Origin: Locusta migratoria
Taxonomy: Eukaryota; Arthropoda; Insecta; Orthoptera; Acrididae
Direction of reading: 5' to 3'
Assembly (NCBI GenBank): GCA_026315105.1
Contig: CM048748.1
Coordinates: forward strand, 481,023,150 to 481,087,149
DNA length: 64,000 nucleotides
The notes beneath the pieces were generated by a model. It ran no database searches. It saw only the letters and a list, made by a program, of their open reading frames with translations, and had not been told where the DNA came from. The position numbers were made by a program, and so were the translations under genes. Position 1 is the stretch's first letter, and every line of letters begins with the position of its first letter. Shown piece by piece: positions 10,778-21,829 of this stretch.

Positions 10778-11186
10778 AATTCCTTGACGTCTCAGAATGT
10801 GTCCTACCAATCTATCTCTTCTCTTAGTCAGGATATGCAAGAACTCCTTTTCTCCCCAATTCGGTTAATCACCTCCTCATTAGTTATGTGATCTACCCAT
10901 CTAATTTTCATCATTCGTCTGTACCACCGCATTTCAAAAGCTACTATCATCTTTTTGTCTGAACTCCTTATTGCCCACGTTTGACTCCCATACAATGCTG
11001 CACTCCACACAAATGGTTTCAGAAAGGACTTCCTAACATTTAAATTAATATTGGATGTTAACAGGTTTCGCTTCTTAGAAACGCTTTTCTTCCCATAGCC
11101 ATTCTGCATTTCATATCTTCTTTACTTCGGCCATCAGACGTTATCTTTTTCCAAATACCAAATTTATCTACTACTTTTATTATCTG
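10778..11186 (-). mobile_element. RTE-type LINE fragment, near-identical inverted duplicate of 8274-8681
   Basis: Reverse complement of 8274-8681 with only three substitutions seen by eye (CTGTAAAC/CTGTTAAC, GTGTAG/GTGCAG, GGTGATA/GGTGGTA). It shares private lesions such as the shortened GGAGTTCTTGCATATCC junction. It encodes the LINE C-terminal region (GSQTWAIRSSDKKM, MMKIRWVDHITNEEV). Both edges are sharp, and neither edge is a normal LINE end. Confidence 0.9.
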
Positions 11187-12219
11187 CAAAAATTTACTTT
11201 TCTTTTCCTTTATCTAAGTATTCACACCAGTGTAAGATCTTGAACTTCCTGGATGTAGATTTGCTGAAACTATCCTATTAATTTGATCACAATGTTCAGT
11301 TATTAGTGCAAGAATTACAGTTGTGGAAGATTTAAACTGTCGTAGGAGGAACCGATTAAAATATTCACAGTAAGGACAGAGGATAACGCGTTTGTGTAAA
11401 ACGAATGGAACGCTTACCAATGGCGGTACAGGTAACAGGGCCGGAAGCACCTGTTTTTTCGAGAAAAAAAATTGCTCTCTGATAAATGATACCGTAAACC
11501 CGCACTACACACTGACGTTGATTTTCGTATGGATTTTCTGTTGCCCATATTCGACAATTCTCTGTTTTGATATATCATGTCAGATTGAAATGTGTTTCGT
11601 CTGTGCACAAAATTTTCCAAGGCCATGTATTCCATGCGAACTAGAAATTCTAAAGCAAAAGTCTCTTGCCGGCAGGTCAACAGGAAGCAATCTGACACGT
11701 GGGTAATTTTCAATCGATAGTAATGAATGATGTTTCGTAGAATTTTACGCAACGTACTCACAGATTGACACACCACCACTCGATTCGTCCTGCGTTGCTG
11801 TGGTCACTGCTTCCACTGATGTCGAATCAATTGATTTCGAATTTCCGAATCACTTTCTCCAGACCCACGGTAGTCATCGGACCAATGGCTGTTCTCAAAC
11901 CCTTCAAACTGCGGGCTTTTTGCAGAGCGTTTTGGCAGTCACTATTCTTGAAGAGTCATGGCGAACGTCTCAGACGCGAAATGAGGAAAATTCGTGTTCT
12001 CTGCGTGTTTGTACCAACTTCAATGGGCCGTTCACATTACTGGTGTTTTGATTTACATATTCTGAGATATACAGCGCCAACTATTTGTCAGTTTCCACAT
12101 TGTTTATTTTTCTTCTGCTATATGTAGTTCCTCTTCCCTGATAATATTCCGTTGCAATTTGATGCCATTCCGACCAGTAAAGTTATTTTACAGCGTTTTG
12201 AAAGTATAATCACCCTGTA
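11187..12219 (-). mobile_element. mariner-type transposon, decayed
   Basis: Contains a minus-strand transposase relic (next entry). The right edge near 12219 ends in ATAATCACCCTGTA, a typical CAGGGTG-type terminal repeat in reverse. The left edge is lost, possibly truncated where the LINE block at 10778-11186 now lies. Confidence 0.55.
11390..12010 (-). pseudogene. mariner-type transposase, heavily frameshifted
   Basis: On the minus strand the linker region VSTLRKILRNIIHYYRLK is followed by RLLPVDLPARDF. After a frame change comes the first catalytic block KILCTDETHFNLT, then a TGA, then YIKTENCRIWATENPY and QRQCVVRVYGII. This order (helix-turn-helix, LLP-DLPAR, TDE-HFNL, IWATENP, VWxGI) is that of mariner/IS630-type transposases. 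The second and third catalytic residues are not found, so the left part is deleted. Low coding integrity: at least three frame changes. Confidence 0.7.
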
Positions 12220-12529
12220 TAAGTTAAAGGACTATAATTATAAACCACCTGAAGTACAATTGTTAATTAACTGACTGGCGGAAGCCCGGATCCTCAATAT
12301 TGTTACGATCAGATCCTTACAGACAACGAGATCATCAATATGCTGCTTCAAGATGTGAGATAAGTGATGAACTTAAATGTTTCACTGATAGTTTCGTTTA
12401 TTGTACACCCCGCCTTCCTGATATGTTACAGTTTTATTTGTGGATAAGTACATCTCTTTCCGCAGACATTGTTTTCGTTTTGGAGACGCTGATCTTGATA
12501 CGATAACATTCTGATAACAAATTCCGGAA
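12220..12529. other. no gene seen
   Basis: AT-rich sequence without recognisable motif. Confidence 0.5.
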
Positions 12530-12860
12530 GGCAACTCCCCCCGCAGCTGCAGACGGCGGTTCTTGCCGACAAAGCGGATTACGCCGCAGCTGCCGCTGCC
12601 GCTGCAGTCCGAGCTCGATTGTTTTGAGTCGCGACCCCGCCTAACGTGCAGCCTTAATGGCGGGCTAATCCGGCGCGGTTTAATGAGCTCAGGCGCAGAC
12701 AAACACGGCCGCGGGATTAGGGGGCCTGTTCTGCGAACGTCTGCCTTCCCCGGGGACATACGCAGCTGTCTTCCTTCCCTGTGCTATGCTACACGCTTCG
12801 GGGATTCCGCAGTGCGTTTGTCTGTCCTTCGGAAAGTACGAGGCAATTAGGTGAGATATC
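12530..12860. other. GC-rich, apparently non-repetitive island with TAAT-type motifs
   Basis: Sharp CpG-rich block containing CCTTAATGGCGGGCTAATCC and GGTTTAATGAGC, i.e. homeodomain-like core words in GC-rich surroundings. Open frames on both strands (12382-12877) are a by-product of composition. A host regulatory element is a reasonable inference but is not shown. Confidence 0.4.
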
Positions 12861-12926
12861 GTGCCCAATGGTAACATATTTTAATCAAATGTTTCTGATA
12901 TGTCGCGTTTTGGAGCTCTTAAATGT

Positions 12927-13417
12927 TGTAGGAAAGACATTTTTATATATTGCACCAAAGCTGATTTTATTTTAAATGCTGACTAGTTTCAGGCATTGCC
13001 CATTTTCTTAAGCAAAAAAATGTTCAAATGTTTGTAAATCTATCGGACCAAACTGCGTGGTCATCAGTCCGTAGCTTACAAACTACTTAAACCTAGGTAA
13101 ACTAACCTAAGGACAAACACACACACCCATGCCCCAGGGAGGACTCGAACCTCCACGGCGAGCAACCGCGCGCTCCGCAGCGAGACGCTTTAGACCGCTC
13201 GGCTACTCTACCGCGGCTTTTCTTAAGCCACATTCATATATATTAATCTGGATACTGCGAAGGTCACGCGGTTCGTTCAAATAACTACGCAGTATCCAAA
13301 TAAAAAAAATATACATTTTATATGAATATGGTATAAGAAAATGGGCAATGCCTGAAACTAGTCAGCATTTAAAATAAAAGCAGCTTTGGTGCAATCTATA
13401 AAAATGTCTTTCCTACA
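12927..13417. mobile_element. foldback/MITE-like element with long inverted arms
   Basis: The left arm begins TGTAGGAAAGACATTTTTAT and the right arm ends with its reverse complement. The arms pair through GCACCAAAGCTG, CTGACTAGTTTCAGGCATTG and CCCATTTTCTT and, once the SINE is removed, on through ATTCATAT to GGATACTGCG / CGCAGTATCC. They leave a loop of about 28 bases near 13258-13287. No coding capacity. No clean target duplication was found outside the arms. Confidence 0.85.
13014..13217 (-). repeat. SINE-1 copy inside the left arm of the foldback element, 11-bp duplication
   Basis: TTTTCTTAAGC is duplicated at 13003-13013 and 13218-13228. Full-length minus-strand SINE of the same subfamily as 7997-8194 (shared CTCCGCAGCGAG and TAGGTAAACTAACCTAAGGAC words). 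Confidence 0.95.
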
Positions 13418-13595
13418 GTATTTTATTCAGATATTGTTTATAATTTTAATTTGTGTGTGATACAGTACGATATTTTGCTATCAACTCTTTACTTGAGGTT
13501 TACATCGTGTTTACGTAGAGCGAGGCACCATAGTGTCACCATAATATTGAAAAAGACATTCGCGTTGCCCTCTAATATGGTGGGTGTTCACCTAG

Positions 13596-13742
13596 GCCGC
13601 GGCGGATTGGCCGAGCGCATGGAGGCGCTATGATCCGATGCGCAAGGCCGTGCCCCGTAGACGGTTAGAGTCATCCCTCGGGCATGGATGTTTGTGTAAT
13701 ATAAGATAGTTCATAAGTAGTCTGTAGCTGTAAAAAGCATCT
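13596..13742 (+). repeat. SINE-1 copy, 3'-truncated
   Basis: Head GGCGGATTGGCCGAGCGCAT, variable region GGAGGCGCTATGATCCGATG, degraded B box and body to AGTCTGTAGCTGTAAAAA. Abuts the start of the LINE at 13743. Confidence 0.8.
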
Positions 13743-14082
13743 GGTTTAAGAATCGCGAAATAAGGTTGTATATATGGAATAGACCACGAGACACAGGAAG
13801 GTACCTGATACATTTCGTAATGGTAAGACATAGATTTTCGAACCAGGTTTTAAACTGTAAGTCATAACCAGGGGCAGATAAAATCTCTGACCATAACTTA
13901 TTTGTCATTCATTGTAGGCTGAAACTGGAAAAAAAGGTAGGAAAATAAGGAGATGCTACCTGGATAAATTGAAGACACCTGAACTTTTAGAGAATTTCAA
14001 AGGGAACGTTAGGCAACAATTGACGCAAACGGGGGGAAATAAAACAGTAGAAGAAGAATGGGTAGCATTGAGAGACGAAATA

Positions 14083-14279
14083 AATGTTCATATGTTTGTT
14101 AAGCTTAAGGGACTTAACTGCGGGGTTATCAGTCCCTAAACTTACAAACTAATTATGAACTACTTACGAACTAGGACGGCACAAATATCCATGCCTGAGG
14201 GGAGATTCGAACCCCCGACCGTAGTGGCCGTGCAGAGCGTGACTGAAGCGCCTCAGTCCCGTCGGCCATCGCTGCCGGC
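14083..14279 (-). repeat. SINE-1 copy with perfect 12-bp target duplication
   Basis: AGAGACGAAATA at 14071-14082 and 14280-14291. Full length, head GCCGGCAGCGATGGCCGACG in reverse orientation, B box GGGGGTTCGAATCTCCCC. Confidence 0.95.
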
Positions 14280-14925
14280 AGAGACGAAATAGTGAAGAGC
14301 AGAGTACAAAATAGGTAGTAAGGCAAGACCTACAAAAAAATCCTTGGATATCACAGGAAATTCTAAACTTAATTGATGAAAGGAGGAAACATAAAAATGC
14401 AGTAAATGAAACAGGGAAAATGGAGTACAGACGACTAAGAAATGAGTTTGTCAGGAAGTGCAAAATAGCTAAGTAGGAGTGGCTAGAAGCCAAATACAAA
14501 TATGTAGAAGAATGTATAAATAGGGGAAAAGAAGACACGGCCTACACGAAAATAAAAGAGACATTTGGAGACAAGAAAAGAAGCTGTATGAAAATTAAGA
14601 ACTCAGATGGAAAACCAGTTCTCAGCAAAGAAGGGAAAGCTGAAAGGTGGAAAGAGTATATGGAGAGTCTCTACGAAGTAAATGAACTTAGAGGCAATAT
14701 TGTAGGAAGAGGAGAAGAAGTAGATGAGGATGAATTAGGAGATACTATACTGAGAGATGAATTTGACAGAGCACTGAAAGACCTAATTCGAAACAAGGCC
14801 CCTGGAGTTGATGACATTTCCTCAGAGCTACTGAAGTCTCTGGGAGAACCAGCCATGACAAAACCTGGTGTGTAAGATGTATGACACAGGCGAAGTACCC
14901 TCACATTTTAAGAAAAATGTAATAA

Positions 14926-15105
14926 ATAAAGTTCAAATGTTTGTGGGACTTAACTACGGGGTCATTAGTACCTAAACTTACGAACTACTTAATACTAAGG
15001 ACGGCACAAATATCCATGCCCGAGGGGGGATTCGAACCCCCGACCGTAGTGGCCGTGCAGACAGTGACTGGCGCGCCTCAGTCACCTCGGCCACCGCGGC
15101 TGGCG
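14926..15105 (-). repeat. SINE-1 copy with 9-bp target duplication
   Basis: ATGTAATAA at 14917-14925 and 15106-15114. Head GCCAGCCGCGGTGGCCGAGG (minus strand). Slightly shorter body than the other copies. Confidence 0.93.
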
Positions 15106-16436
15106 ATGTAATAACCCCATTACACAGAAAGCAGGTACAGATAGGTGTGAAAATCACAGAACCATAAGTTTCATAGGTCATTGTTGCAAACTTTTAACAC
15201 GAATTATTTACAGAAGGATGGAAAAGCTGGTAGAAGCCTACCTCGGGGAAGATCACTTTGGGTTCAGGAGAAATGCAGGAACACGGGAGGCAATACTCAC
15301 TCTACGGTTTATCTTAGATGACAGATTAGGGAAAGGCACACCTAAGTTTCTAGCTTTTGTAGATTTGAAGAAACCTTTTGACAGTGTTGATTGGAATACA
15401 CTCTTTCAAATTCTGAAGCAAGCAGGAGTAAAATATAGGGAACGCAAAGTTATTTACAACTTGTACAAAAACCAGACAGCAGTTATCAGAGTTGAAGGGC
15501 ATGGAAGGGATGAAGTGGTTGGGAAGGGAGTAAGACAGGTTTGTAGCCTTTGTCCAAAGTTATTCAATTTGTACACTGAGCAAGCCATAAAGGAAAACTA
15601 GGAGAAATTAGAAATTTGGAGAAGGATTTAAAGTTCAGGGTAAAGAAATAAAAACATTGCATTTTGTCGATGACATAGTAATTCTGTCGGAGACAACAAT
15701 GGAGCTGGAAGAGAAGTTGAACAGAATGGGCAGTGCGTTGAAATCTTTGCGTATAAGATGAACATTAACAAGATCAAAACAAGTTTAATGGAATGTTGTC
15801 TACGAAAATCAGGCGATGCCGAAGGAATTAGATTAGGTAACGAAACAATAAAGTGGTAGATGAGTTTTGTTACTTGGACAGTAAAAAAACACATGACGGT
15901 CGCAATACAGAGGATATAAAATGCAGAATGGCAATTGGAAGAGAAGCATTTTTGAAAAAGAGAAATTTGTTAACCTCCAATATTAATTTGTGCGTAAGGA
16001 AGGCTTTTCTGAAAGCATTTCTGTGGAGTGTAGCCTTGCATAGGAGTAAAACGTGTACAATAAACAGTGCGGACAGGAAGAGGATGGAGGCTTTTGAAAT
16101 GTGGTGTTACAGAAGAATGCTGGATGTTAGGTGGATGGATCGTGTAACTAATGAGAAGGTACTGAACAGAATTGAGGAGAAAAGGAACTTCTGGCAAAAC
16201 TTGACTAAAATAAGGGATCGATTGGTAGGACACATTCTTAGCTACAAGGAATCGTGAATTTAGCATTGGAGGCAAGTGTTTGGGGTAAAAACCGCAGAGG
16301 GAGACCGATAGATGAATATATCAAACGGATATAGGCTGCCGCTCTTACGAGGAGATGAAGAGGCTTGCTCAGGATTGAGTATTGTGGAGAGCTACATAAA
16401 ACCAGTCTCCGGACTGATGACCACAACAACAAGAAG

Positions 16437-16503
16437 TTGTTTGTAAGTTTAGGGACTAATGGCCCCGCAGTTAAGTCCCATAAGCTTAACAAACATCTGA
16501 AGA
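16437..16503 (+). repeat. SINE-1 3' fragment
   Basis: Only the tail part is present: GTTTGTAAGTTTAGGGACTA, CCCCGCAGTTAAGTCCCATA, AGCTTAACAAACATCTGAA. Lies exactly at the LINE 3' end. Confidence 0.8.
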
Positions 16504-16509
16504 TTTGGT

Positions 16510-17425
16510 CACCTCTTACGGCCAGTACAATTGCACACCTTCGTGGCATGGACAGTTTGAGGTTGTCTATTAACTTATGAGGGACATTTGCCTATACTTC
16601 CATGAGTAGAATATCCAGCTCTCCAACCGTTCTGCGATGTGCTGTCTGACTGCAATGCATCTGCCGAGTGCATCCCAGACATGCTCAATCGGTTTTAAGT
16701 GCCGTGAACAAGATGGCCACTCCATTTGTTTGTTCAGTTCCCTCAGCTTCAAGCATGTTGTCCACCACTGTAGCTCCGTAGGGAAGAGTGTTATCGTCCA
16801 CCAGAAGCAACCCATCTGTTATGGCACCAGCGCAGGGTATGACAAAAGGTCGAAGAATCTTGTTTCTGTATCTCTAATCAGTCAAATTGCCATTCTGAAA
16901 GACATACAAGTCCGTTAGTCCTGATCTCACCATTCGTCCACCGCCATGATATGGTGATGTTTCTTGCACATGAGAAGGATTGTTCCGAATTCCACATTCT
17001 ATCAAGGTGAGGCCACGACGATTGTCCGGCAGTATACAAAATCTCGACTCATCTGTGAACAGAACCCGGCGCCATTCGTTGCGACTCTAATTCTGATGTT
17101 CCTCCGTCCAGTTTCTGCGGGCTAAACGGTGTCACGGTTTAAGTGAGGCACACTCCATAGGCTTCCGTGCCTAGAGGCCACATTACCGAAGGCGATTTCG
17201 GAATGTTTGTGTTCATAATGTCCGATCTGTCGCTGCCTGGAAAATGTGTTGCCGCTGAGTTGTATTCGGCCTCCTGTCTTGACGGGCTGTTAACTGGAGA
17301 TAACGGTCATCTCTTGCTGATATTTCCCTTGGTCTTACCTTCTTTTAACGTTCCAGTGTCTTAAATCGCGTCCAGATCCTGGACACTCCAGTACCTATGG
17401 CTCTCCATGCTGTAGCTTCAAGTAA
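16510..17425 (-). pseudogene. Tc1-family transposase, broken
   Basis: On the minus strand, from right to left: ISARDDRYLQLTARQDRRP (paired-type helix-turn-helix), RKPMECASLKP, then the first catalytic block RRVLFTDESRFCILPDNRRG. YHGGGRMVRSGLTDLYVFQNG and GAITDGLLLVDDNTLPYG follow, the second Asp block (DDN for the usual QDN). WPSCSRHLKPIEHVWDALGR holds the third acidic residue E in PIEHVW, and MPRRCAIVLAVRG is the end. All three catalytic positions are still traceable, but several frameshifts and stops separate them. Terminal inverted repeats were not found. Confidence 0.85.
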
Positions 17426-17566
17426 GTGAAGATGTGTCGCACTACGCCACGGAGCACTCGGTTGCTTGCCTTCGGATGTTCGAGTCTGCCCTTGGGAATG
17501 GTTTGCCCTTAGATTAGTTTAAGCTAGTGTAAGTAGTTTGGTCCAATAGGTTTACAAACATCTGAA
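17426..17566 (+). repeat. SINE-1 copy, degraded
   Basis: CGCACTACGCCACGGAGC variable region, B box TGTTCGAGTCTGCCC, then TTTAAGCTAGTGTAAGTAGT and GGTCCAATAGGTTTACAAAC. The head is lost. Confidence 0.75.
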
Positions 17567-18758
17567 CACTTCTCTCTCTGTCCCTCTCTGTATTTGTCCA
17601 TCTCATCTTCCTCCTCCCTCTGTCTATTCTGTTCTCTCCCTCTATGTACCTCTGCACTAGTCTCCTCCTCTTCCACCATCCCCCTTATTTCTCTAACTTT
17701 CCTTCTCCTCTCCTCCTTCATCAGTGGTACAAGTAATTTTTAATTACATGTTTTACATTAGGTATTTAAAAGAATTAGTATTGCCTTCAAGTAGGGTTTA
17801 CAACGTAACGAAACTCCAGTTTTTAATGTAATAGAAATTTGTTGGTAATCAGATTCTTAGTTCCTACCTGCAATCCATGTATAGGTTTTATCTGAACTCT
17901 ATGAGGAAAGTAGTAATAATGAGCGAAGAGGAAACATTAGAGAATGAAAGACTACTCAGAAATAGTGTGTCTAGCTCTGGAACTTCAGTCCGACACGTTA
18001 CCGTTCTCCTTCAAGACATAGGCTTAAACAGATATAGCGCCCATATGATAAGGGTAGTATCAAGCCTCTGGTAGCAGCAGCAGATGACCGTAATACGTGA
18101 AACAGCGACTTCAAGAAATAACGCCATTCTGTTACCGCCAGTGCTGACAACACGGTCGACCCCGTAGTCGCAACCATTTTACCGCTGGATGGCTGCCCTC
18201 CTAGACCTGTATCTCTAGGGATACGAAAACATCCACTTCGTTTAACCACTCGTAACGGCTTGGTTTTTGTTTTGTGCACATCTGTGGTAAAGCTACTTAT
18301 AGGAGTTTCATTGGCCTCCTCCTATAATTGATACTAAAAATCTCTACTTAAATTTTCCTATTCGCTTACCTATATCCCCCCTCTCTATGTTCCCCTGTTC
18401 CTCCCCCTTCTCCTCCTGACACTGTCCGTACATCTCCTCCGGCCCCTCTCTGCCTCTTAACCCCGGTACCTATGAAGAACTACACACACCTGCCAACTCA
18501 TACGGTGAGTGAGCAGACGGTGTCGAGACCTACTGCAAGTTACCCTCCACCATGTGTCATACAGTGACTTCTCCGTCACAACATTAATACATGTGCCGAG
18601 TTTCGTGGTGATCGGTAAAACAGTGAAGAAATCTAATGATACGTCAAGTGACAGTTGCAACCTTCTCGAAGAAAAAAATACCAAATATGCCGAATCTGAT
18701 GGGGATCGGTCAAACCAAGAATGTCGTTCCTTTAGTCAGTTATGACAGAGAGGGCAAA
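17567..18758. other. no gene seen
   Basis: Pyrimidine-rich stretch at 17570-17715, then ordinary sequence. Near 18590 a phrase CATGTGCCGAGTTTCGTGGT resembles tracts in the modular repeats further along. Confidence 0.45.
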
Positions 18759-19130
18759 CAAATATTATTATTTTTGCACTTGTTTCGAATTTTCCAGACT
18801 TTCCTTTGTACCTGTTCCGAATTTTTGTTTCCTGCGAACTGTTCCTGGACCATAGCAACAAAACAAAAAATAATTACGATTCTTCATCGTCCAAATCGTG
18901 AGTTACAGTTTTGAGTTAATTGAAAAACACGATGAAATCCACACTTTCAGTTTTTCTAAATTTTCCAGTTTTACGGTAGATTTACAAACATTTTCTTTCA
19001 CACAAACCTTGTCCTGCGAATTACGAACACAACAAAGAAAATTTCATCCAAATGGGTACAACTGTCTCCAATGATGCTCTGTGACACACACGGCAACATA
19101 TTTTCACTCAGAAAACACTTAACTGTGCGC
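18759..19130 (+). repeat. diverged copy of the modular repeat found at 27576-28531
   Basis: Shares ordered words with 28020-28240: AACAAAACAAAAAATNA, GAAAAAC-C--TGAAA, CTTTCAG-TTTTCT-AATTTTCC, ACTGTAGATTT-type, and CAAACCTNGTCCTG. No coding capacity. Ends undefined. Confidence 0.6.
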
Positions 19131-19369
19131 ACTTTGATTACTCACCAGTGAAAATAGTCACACCGCTTCATAACCTTCGAAATCCCTTCTGCGTAACATT
19201 TTGCCTCCTGTGAGTATAGCCGCCCACTCACCTTCTCATCAGTTCCAAATCACTGCGATCCAAACCGTTTCATCGTGTTGGGGAAAAGAGGAAATCGCTA
19301 GGAGTCGAGTAAGGATTATACGATGGATATGGAAACTCCTCCCTTCGGAGCCTTCGCGAGAGAAAAAAA

Positions 19370-19533
19370 AAATGTTCACATGTTTTTAAGCTTATGGGTC
19401 TTAACTGCGGGGTCATCAGTCCCTAAACTTACAAACTACTTATGAACTAATTTATACTAAAGACAACACAAACATCCATGTCAGAGAGAGGATTCGAACC
19501 TCCGACGGGGGAGGCCGCGCGATTTGTAACGTG
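19370..19533 (-). repeat. SINE-1 copy, head-truncated
   Basis: TGTTCACATGTTTTTAAGC tail, ACTGCGGGGTCATCAGTCCC body, B box GAGGATTCGAACCTCC. The tRNA head beyond the B box is replaced by unrelated sequence. Confidence 0.8.
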
Positions 19534-20271
19534 GTTTGAGTTTCTCCCATGGACACCACGTTCAGAAAATAACTAGGTGCCGTCATCAGTGGAAAGAAAA
19601 GGAAAAGACAATTCACTCACACTTACATGCCAATAGAAAGATGTGACTAAATGGAAAAGAATATGCCATTTATGGTCCTTGTTTTCTTTGATTAAATGTT
19701 CGCGCTAAAGTGGAAAAGGAATATAATAATGACGCTGTGTTATGGTGGAGTTAAAGTTAAGTAATTATTGCTACTGAGCAAGTGACTATTCCTTCGCTAC
19801 GGTAAATCTTTCTTGTCGAAGGACGACATTGTTATGGAAATGAGACCATTATGATGGACTCAGGTTAGCCCTAAAATGATCTTATCGACAGACGATGTAA
19901 TTCTAGTAACATTACAGAAGCTTTTCAGGAACAAATTGCGCTATATGACACTCAATATAATAAAGTACTTCTGTTGTACTTATCAATTAATGAGCGAAAG
20001 GAATTAATGGTTTTCATGAAGCTTCGGTGATATGCTGCGAGATTCAGATAGGGTTCTTGCGCGAAAATCGGTCAAAACAGCGTAAATAATAGGATGGTAG
20101 AATGACTTGCTGTTGTAACTTTTGATATCCCTATTAATCAAAATAATGTTTAATAAAATATGGCGCCTATCCTATTGAAATTCGATACTCAGATAATACA
20201 GTTTTCCTTACTGACGTAGAAATATAATTAAATACATAATGAAATTGTTATTAAATTAATACTTAATAAAA
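19534..20271. other. no gene seen
   Basis: AT-rich; no motif recognised. Confidence 0.5.
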
Positions 20272-20347
20272 GAGCGGCCTGGTGGCAGAGTGTGAGGCCA
20301 CGAATCCTACGGTCCTGAGTTTCATCCCCGGCTAAACCTGGGATAGA

Positions 20348-20385
<38 letters not shown>

Positions 20386-20456
20386 GCAGTTTGTAAGTCT
20401 AGGGACCGATGGCCACAGTAGTTTGGCCCCATAGGATTACAGACATTTGAATTTGA
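20272..20456 (+). repeat. SINE-1-like copy with a (TG)n expansion
   Basis: Head GAGCGGCCTGGTGGCAGAGT and a diverged B box GAGTTTCATCCCC, followed by a GT microsatellite at 20350-20382. The SINE tail follows (AGTTTGTAAGTCTAGGGACC, CCCCATAGGATTACAGACAT). The microsatellite replaces the usual GTGTGTGTC-type segment. Confidence 0.75.
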
Positions 20457-20499
20457 AATCTATGTTACGTTACAGCAGTCTTGACGCATAAATCACAAT

Positions 20500-20735
20500 T
20501 GCCCGCCTCCGTAGTCCAGTGCCCAGCGTGCTGGGTTGCCCCGGTTCGTTTCATGGTCGGGTCGGGGGATTTCCCCGCTCGGGGACTGGCTGTTGCGCTG
20601 TCCTCGTCGTCATTTCATCATCATCGACTCACAGGTCGCCTCAGTGGCGTCAGCCAAAGACTTGCAGGAGGCAGATCAAACACGATCCCAACTGGGGTCT
20701 AACGGCCAAAAATGCCACACGGAATCATCATCAAT
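20500..20735 (+). repeat. SINE-2 copy (second tRNA-headed family)
   Basis: CCGCCTCCGTAGTCCAGTGC head, B-box-like GGTTCGTTTCATGG, then GGGGATTTCCCCGCTCGGGG and ACTGGCTGTTGCGCTGTCCT. The family's CATCATCATCGAC, GTGGCGTCA and CAAAAATGCCA words follow. Same order as 63250-63480. Confidence 0.85.
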
Positions 20736-20820
20736 CACAAAACTTCATCGTAGCCGTCAGCACGAATTCACAACTTGTAAATGACCACTCTTACTGCTGA
20801 TATTCGATACATACGCCTGC

Positions 20821-20980
20821 TGCGATGCGTGAGGCCGTTCTCCGTCGGGGGTTCTAATCCCCCTCGGGCATGGATGTTTGTGTCGTCTTTAGTAGAAGCT
20901 AGTTCATAAGTAGGTTGTACGCTTATGGACTGATGAACCCGCAGTCACGTCACACAAGCCTCACAAACATTTCAACATTT
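20821..20980 (+). repeat. SINE-1 copy, head-truncated, perfect 15-bp target duplication
   Basis: GATACATACGCCTGC at 20806-20820 and 20981-20995. The SINE starts inside the tRNA head at TGCGATGCGTGAGGCCG and is complete to its AACATTTCAACATTT tail, so 5' truncation happened at insertion. Confidence 0.95.
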
Positions 20981-20995
20981 GATACATACGCCTGC

Positions 20996-21829
20996 AGCAA
21001 CTGGTTACCAACAGACGAAACGAAAATGCATTGTATCTCTGTACTCAATAAAATTCAACACGCACATTATATACCATTTTCACCGCACTTTGTCTATAAT
21101 ACCAGCTCCTGAAATCGTTATTATTCCTCCTGAAACCCTATATATGTATTACATGATGAGGGTGTTTCAAAAATTACTTTACAACTTAAAAAATTCATCT
21201 GAAATTTTTGAAAGAAGAGTCATGTGTGTTACTTTTTGCCTTTTAAGTGAAAAGTCGACTCATCAGAAAATATTAAAATATTCCTCTGTCCAAGAAATTT
21301 TCATCCTCGAATCATCGATTTAACATATTTGCACAAAAGTTCTTGCGAGTAGTTTTATCAGTGTATTTAATGCTTGTAAGAGCGTCAATCTGGACGGTTT
21401 CAAATACAAACAGTTTATTAATACATGGCAAACAGTCGTGTGTGGATTTGTAGTTCGCGAGATGCACACTGAGTCGATTTCGTAAGGCTGATGTTTCACT
21501 CGCTCAACGAGTTCTATAGATATGCTTAGACGATCTGATGATTTCACATGTCTTAGCGAGCAGCCTGTTTCTAGGAATAATTTATGGCACTCCTAACCTA
21601 TAGGCCTACTAGGAGGATCTTTAGCGTACTTAGTACGCAAATTACGCGGAACAGTGGTCGCCTACTCATATTCTTCAAGCCAAAATACACAGCTAGCACG
21701 CTAGGATCCAGTAAGGCCAGCCATTTTGAACACGACTGCCGGTAACGCTTCTTACGGTGCGATTCGGCACTAGTGAACTAGGCGAATCAGTATTTGATGT
21801 ATTTCCCTACAAACTGACACTACAATCAC
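20996..21829. other. no gene seen
   Basis: AT-rich. GAGGGTGTTTCAAAAATTAC at about 21160 resembles a DNA-transposon terminus, but no partner was found. Confidence 0.4.

Larger units (their letters stand above)
13743..16436 (+). mobile_element. RTE-type LINE, 5'-truncated, carrying two SINEs
   Basis: Begins inside the endonuclease C-terminus (matches 30950 onward) and runs through the linker, RT and C-terminal region to a CCACAACAACAA tail at about 16421-16433. Recognisable pieces: KAERWKEYMESLYEVNELRGN (one mismatch from typical), RNKAPGVDDISSELLKSLGE, FVDLKKPFDSVDWNTLFQIL and ALHRSKTCTINSADRKRMEA. The FADD box is altered to FVDD at about 15664. A roughly 10-bp deletion after EPAMTK shifts frame, and other stops occur. 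SINEs sit at 14083-14279 and 14926-15105. Both leave target duplications, so the LINE was present first. Confidence 0.9.
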
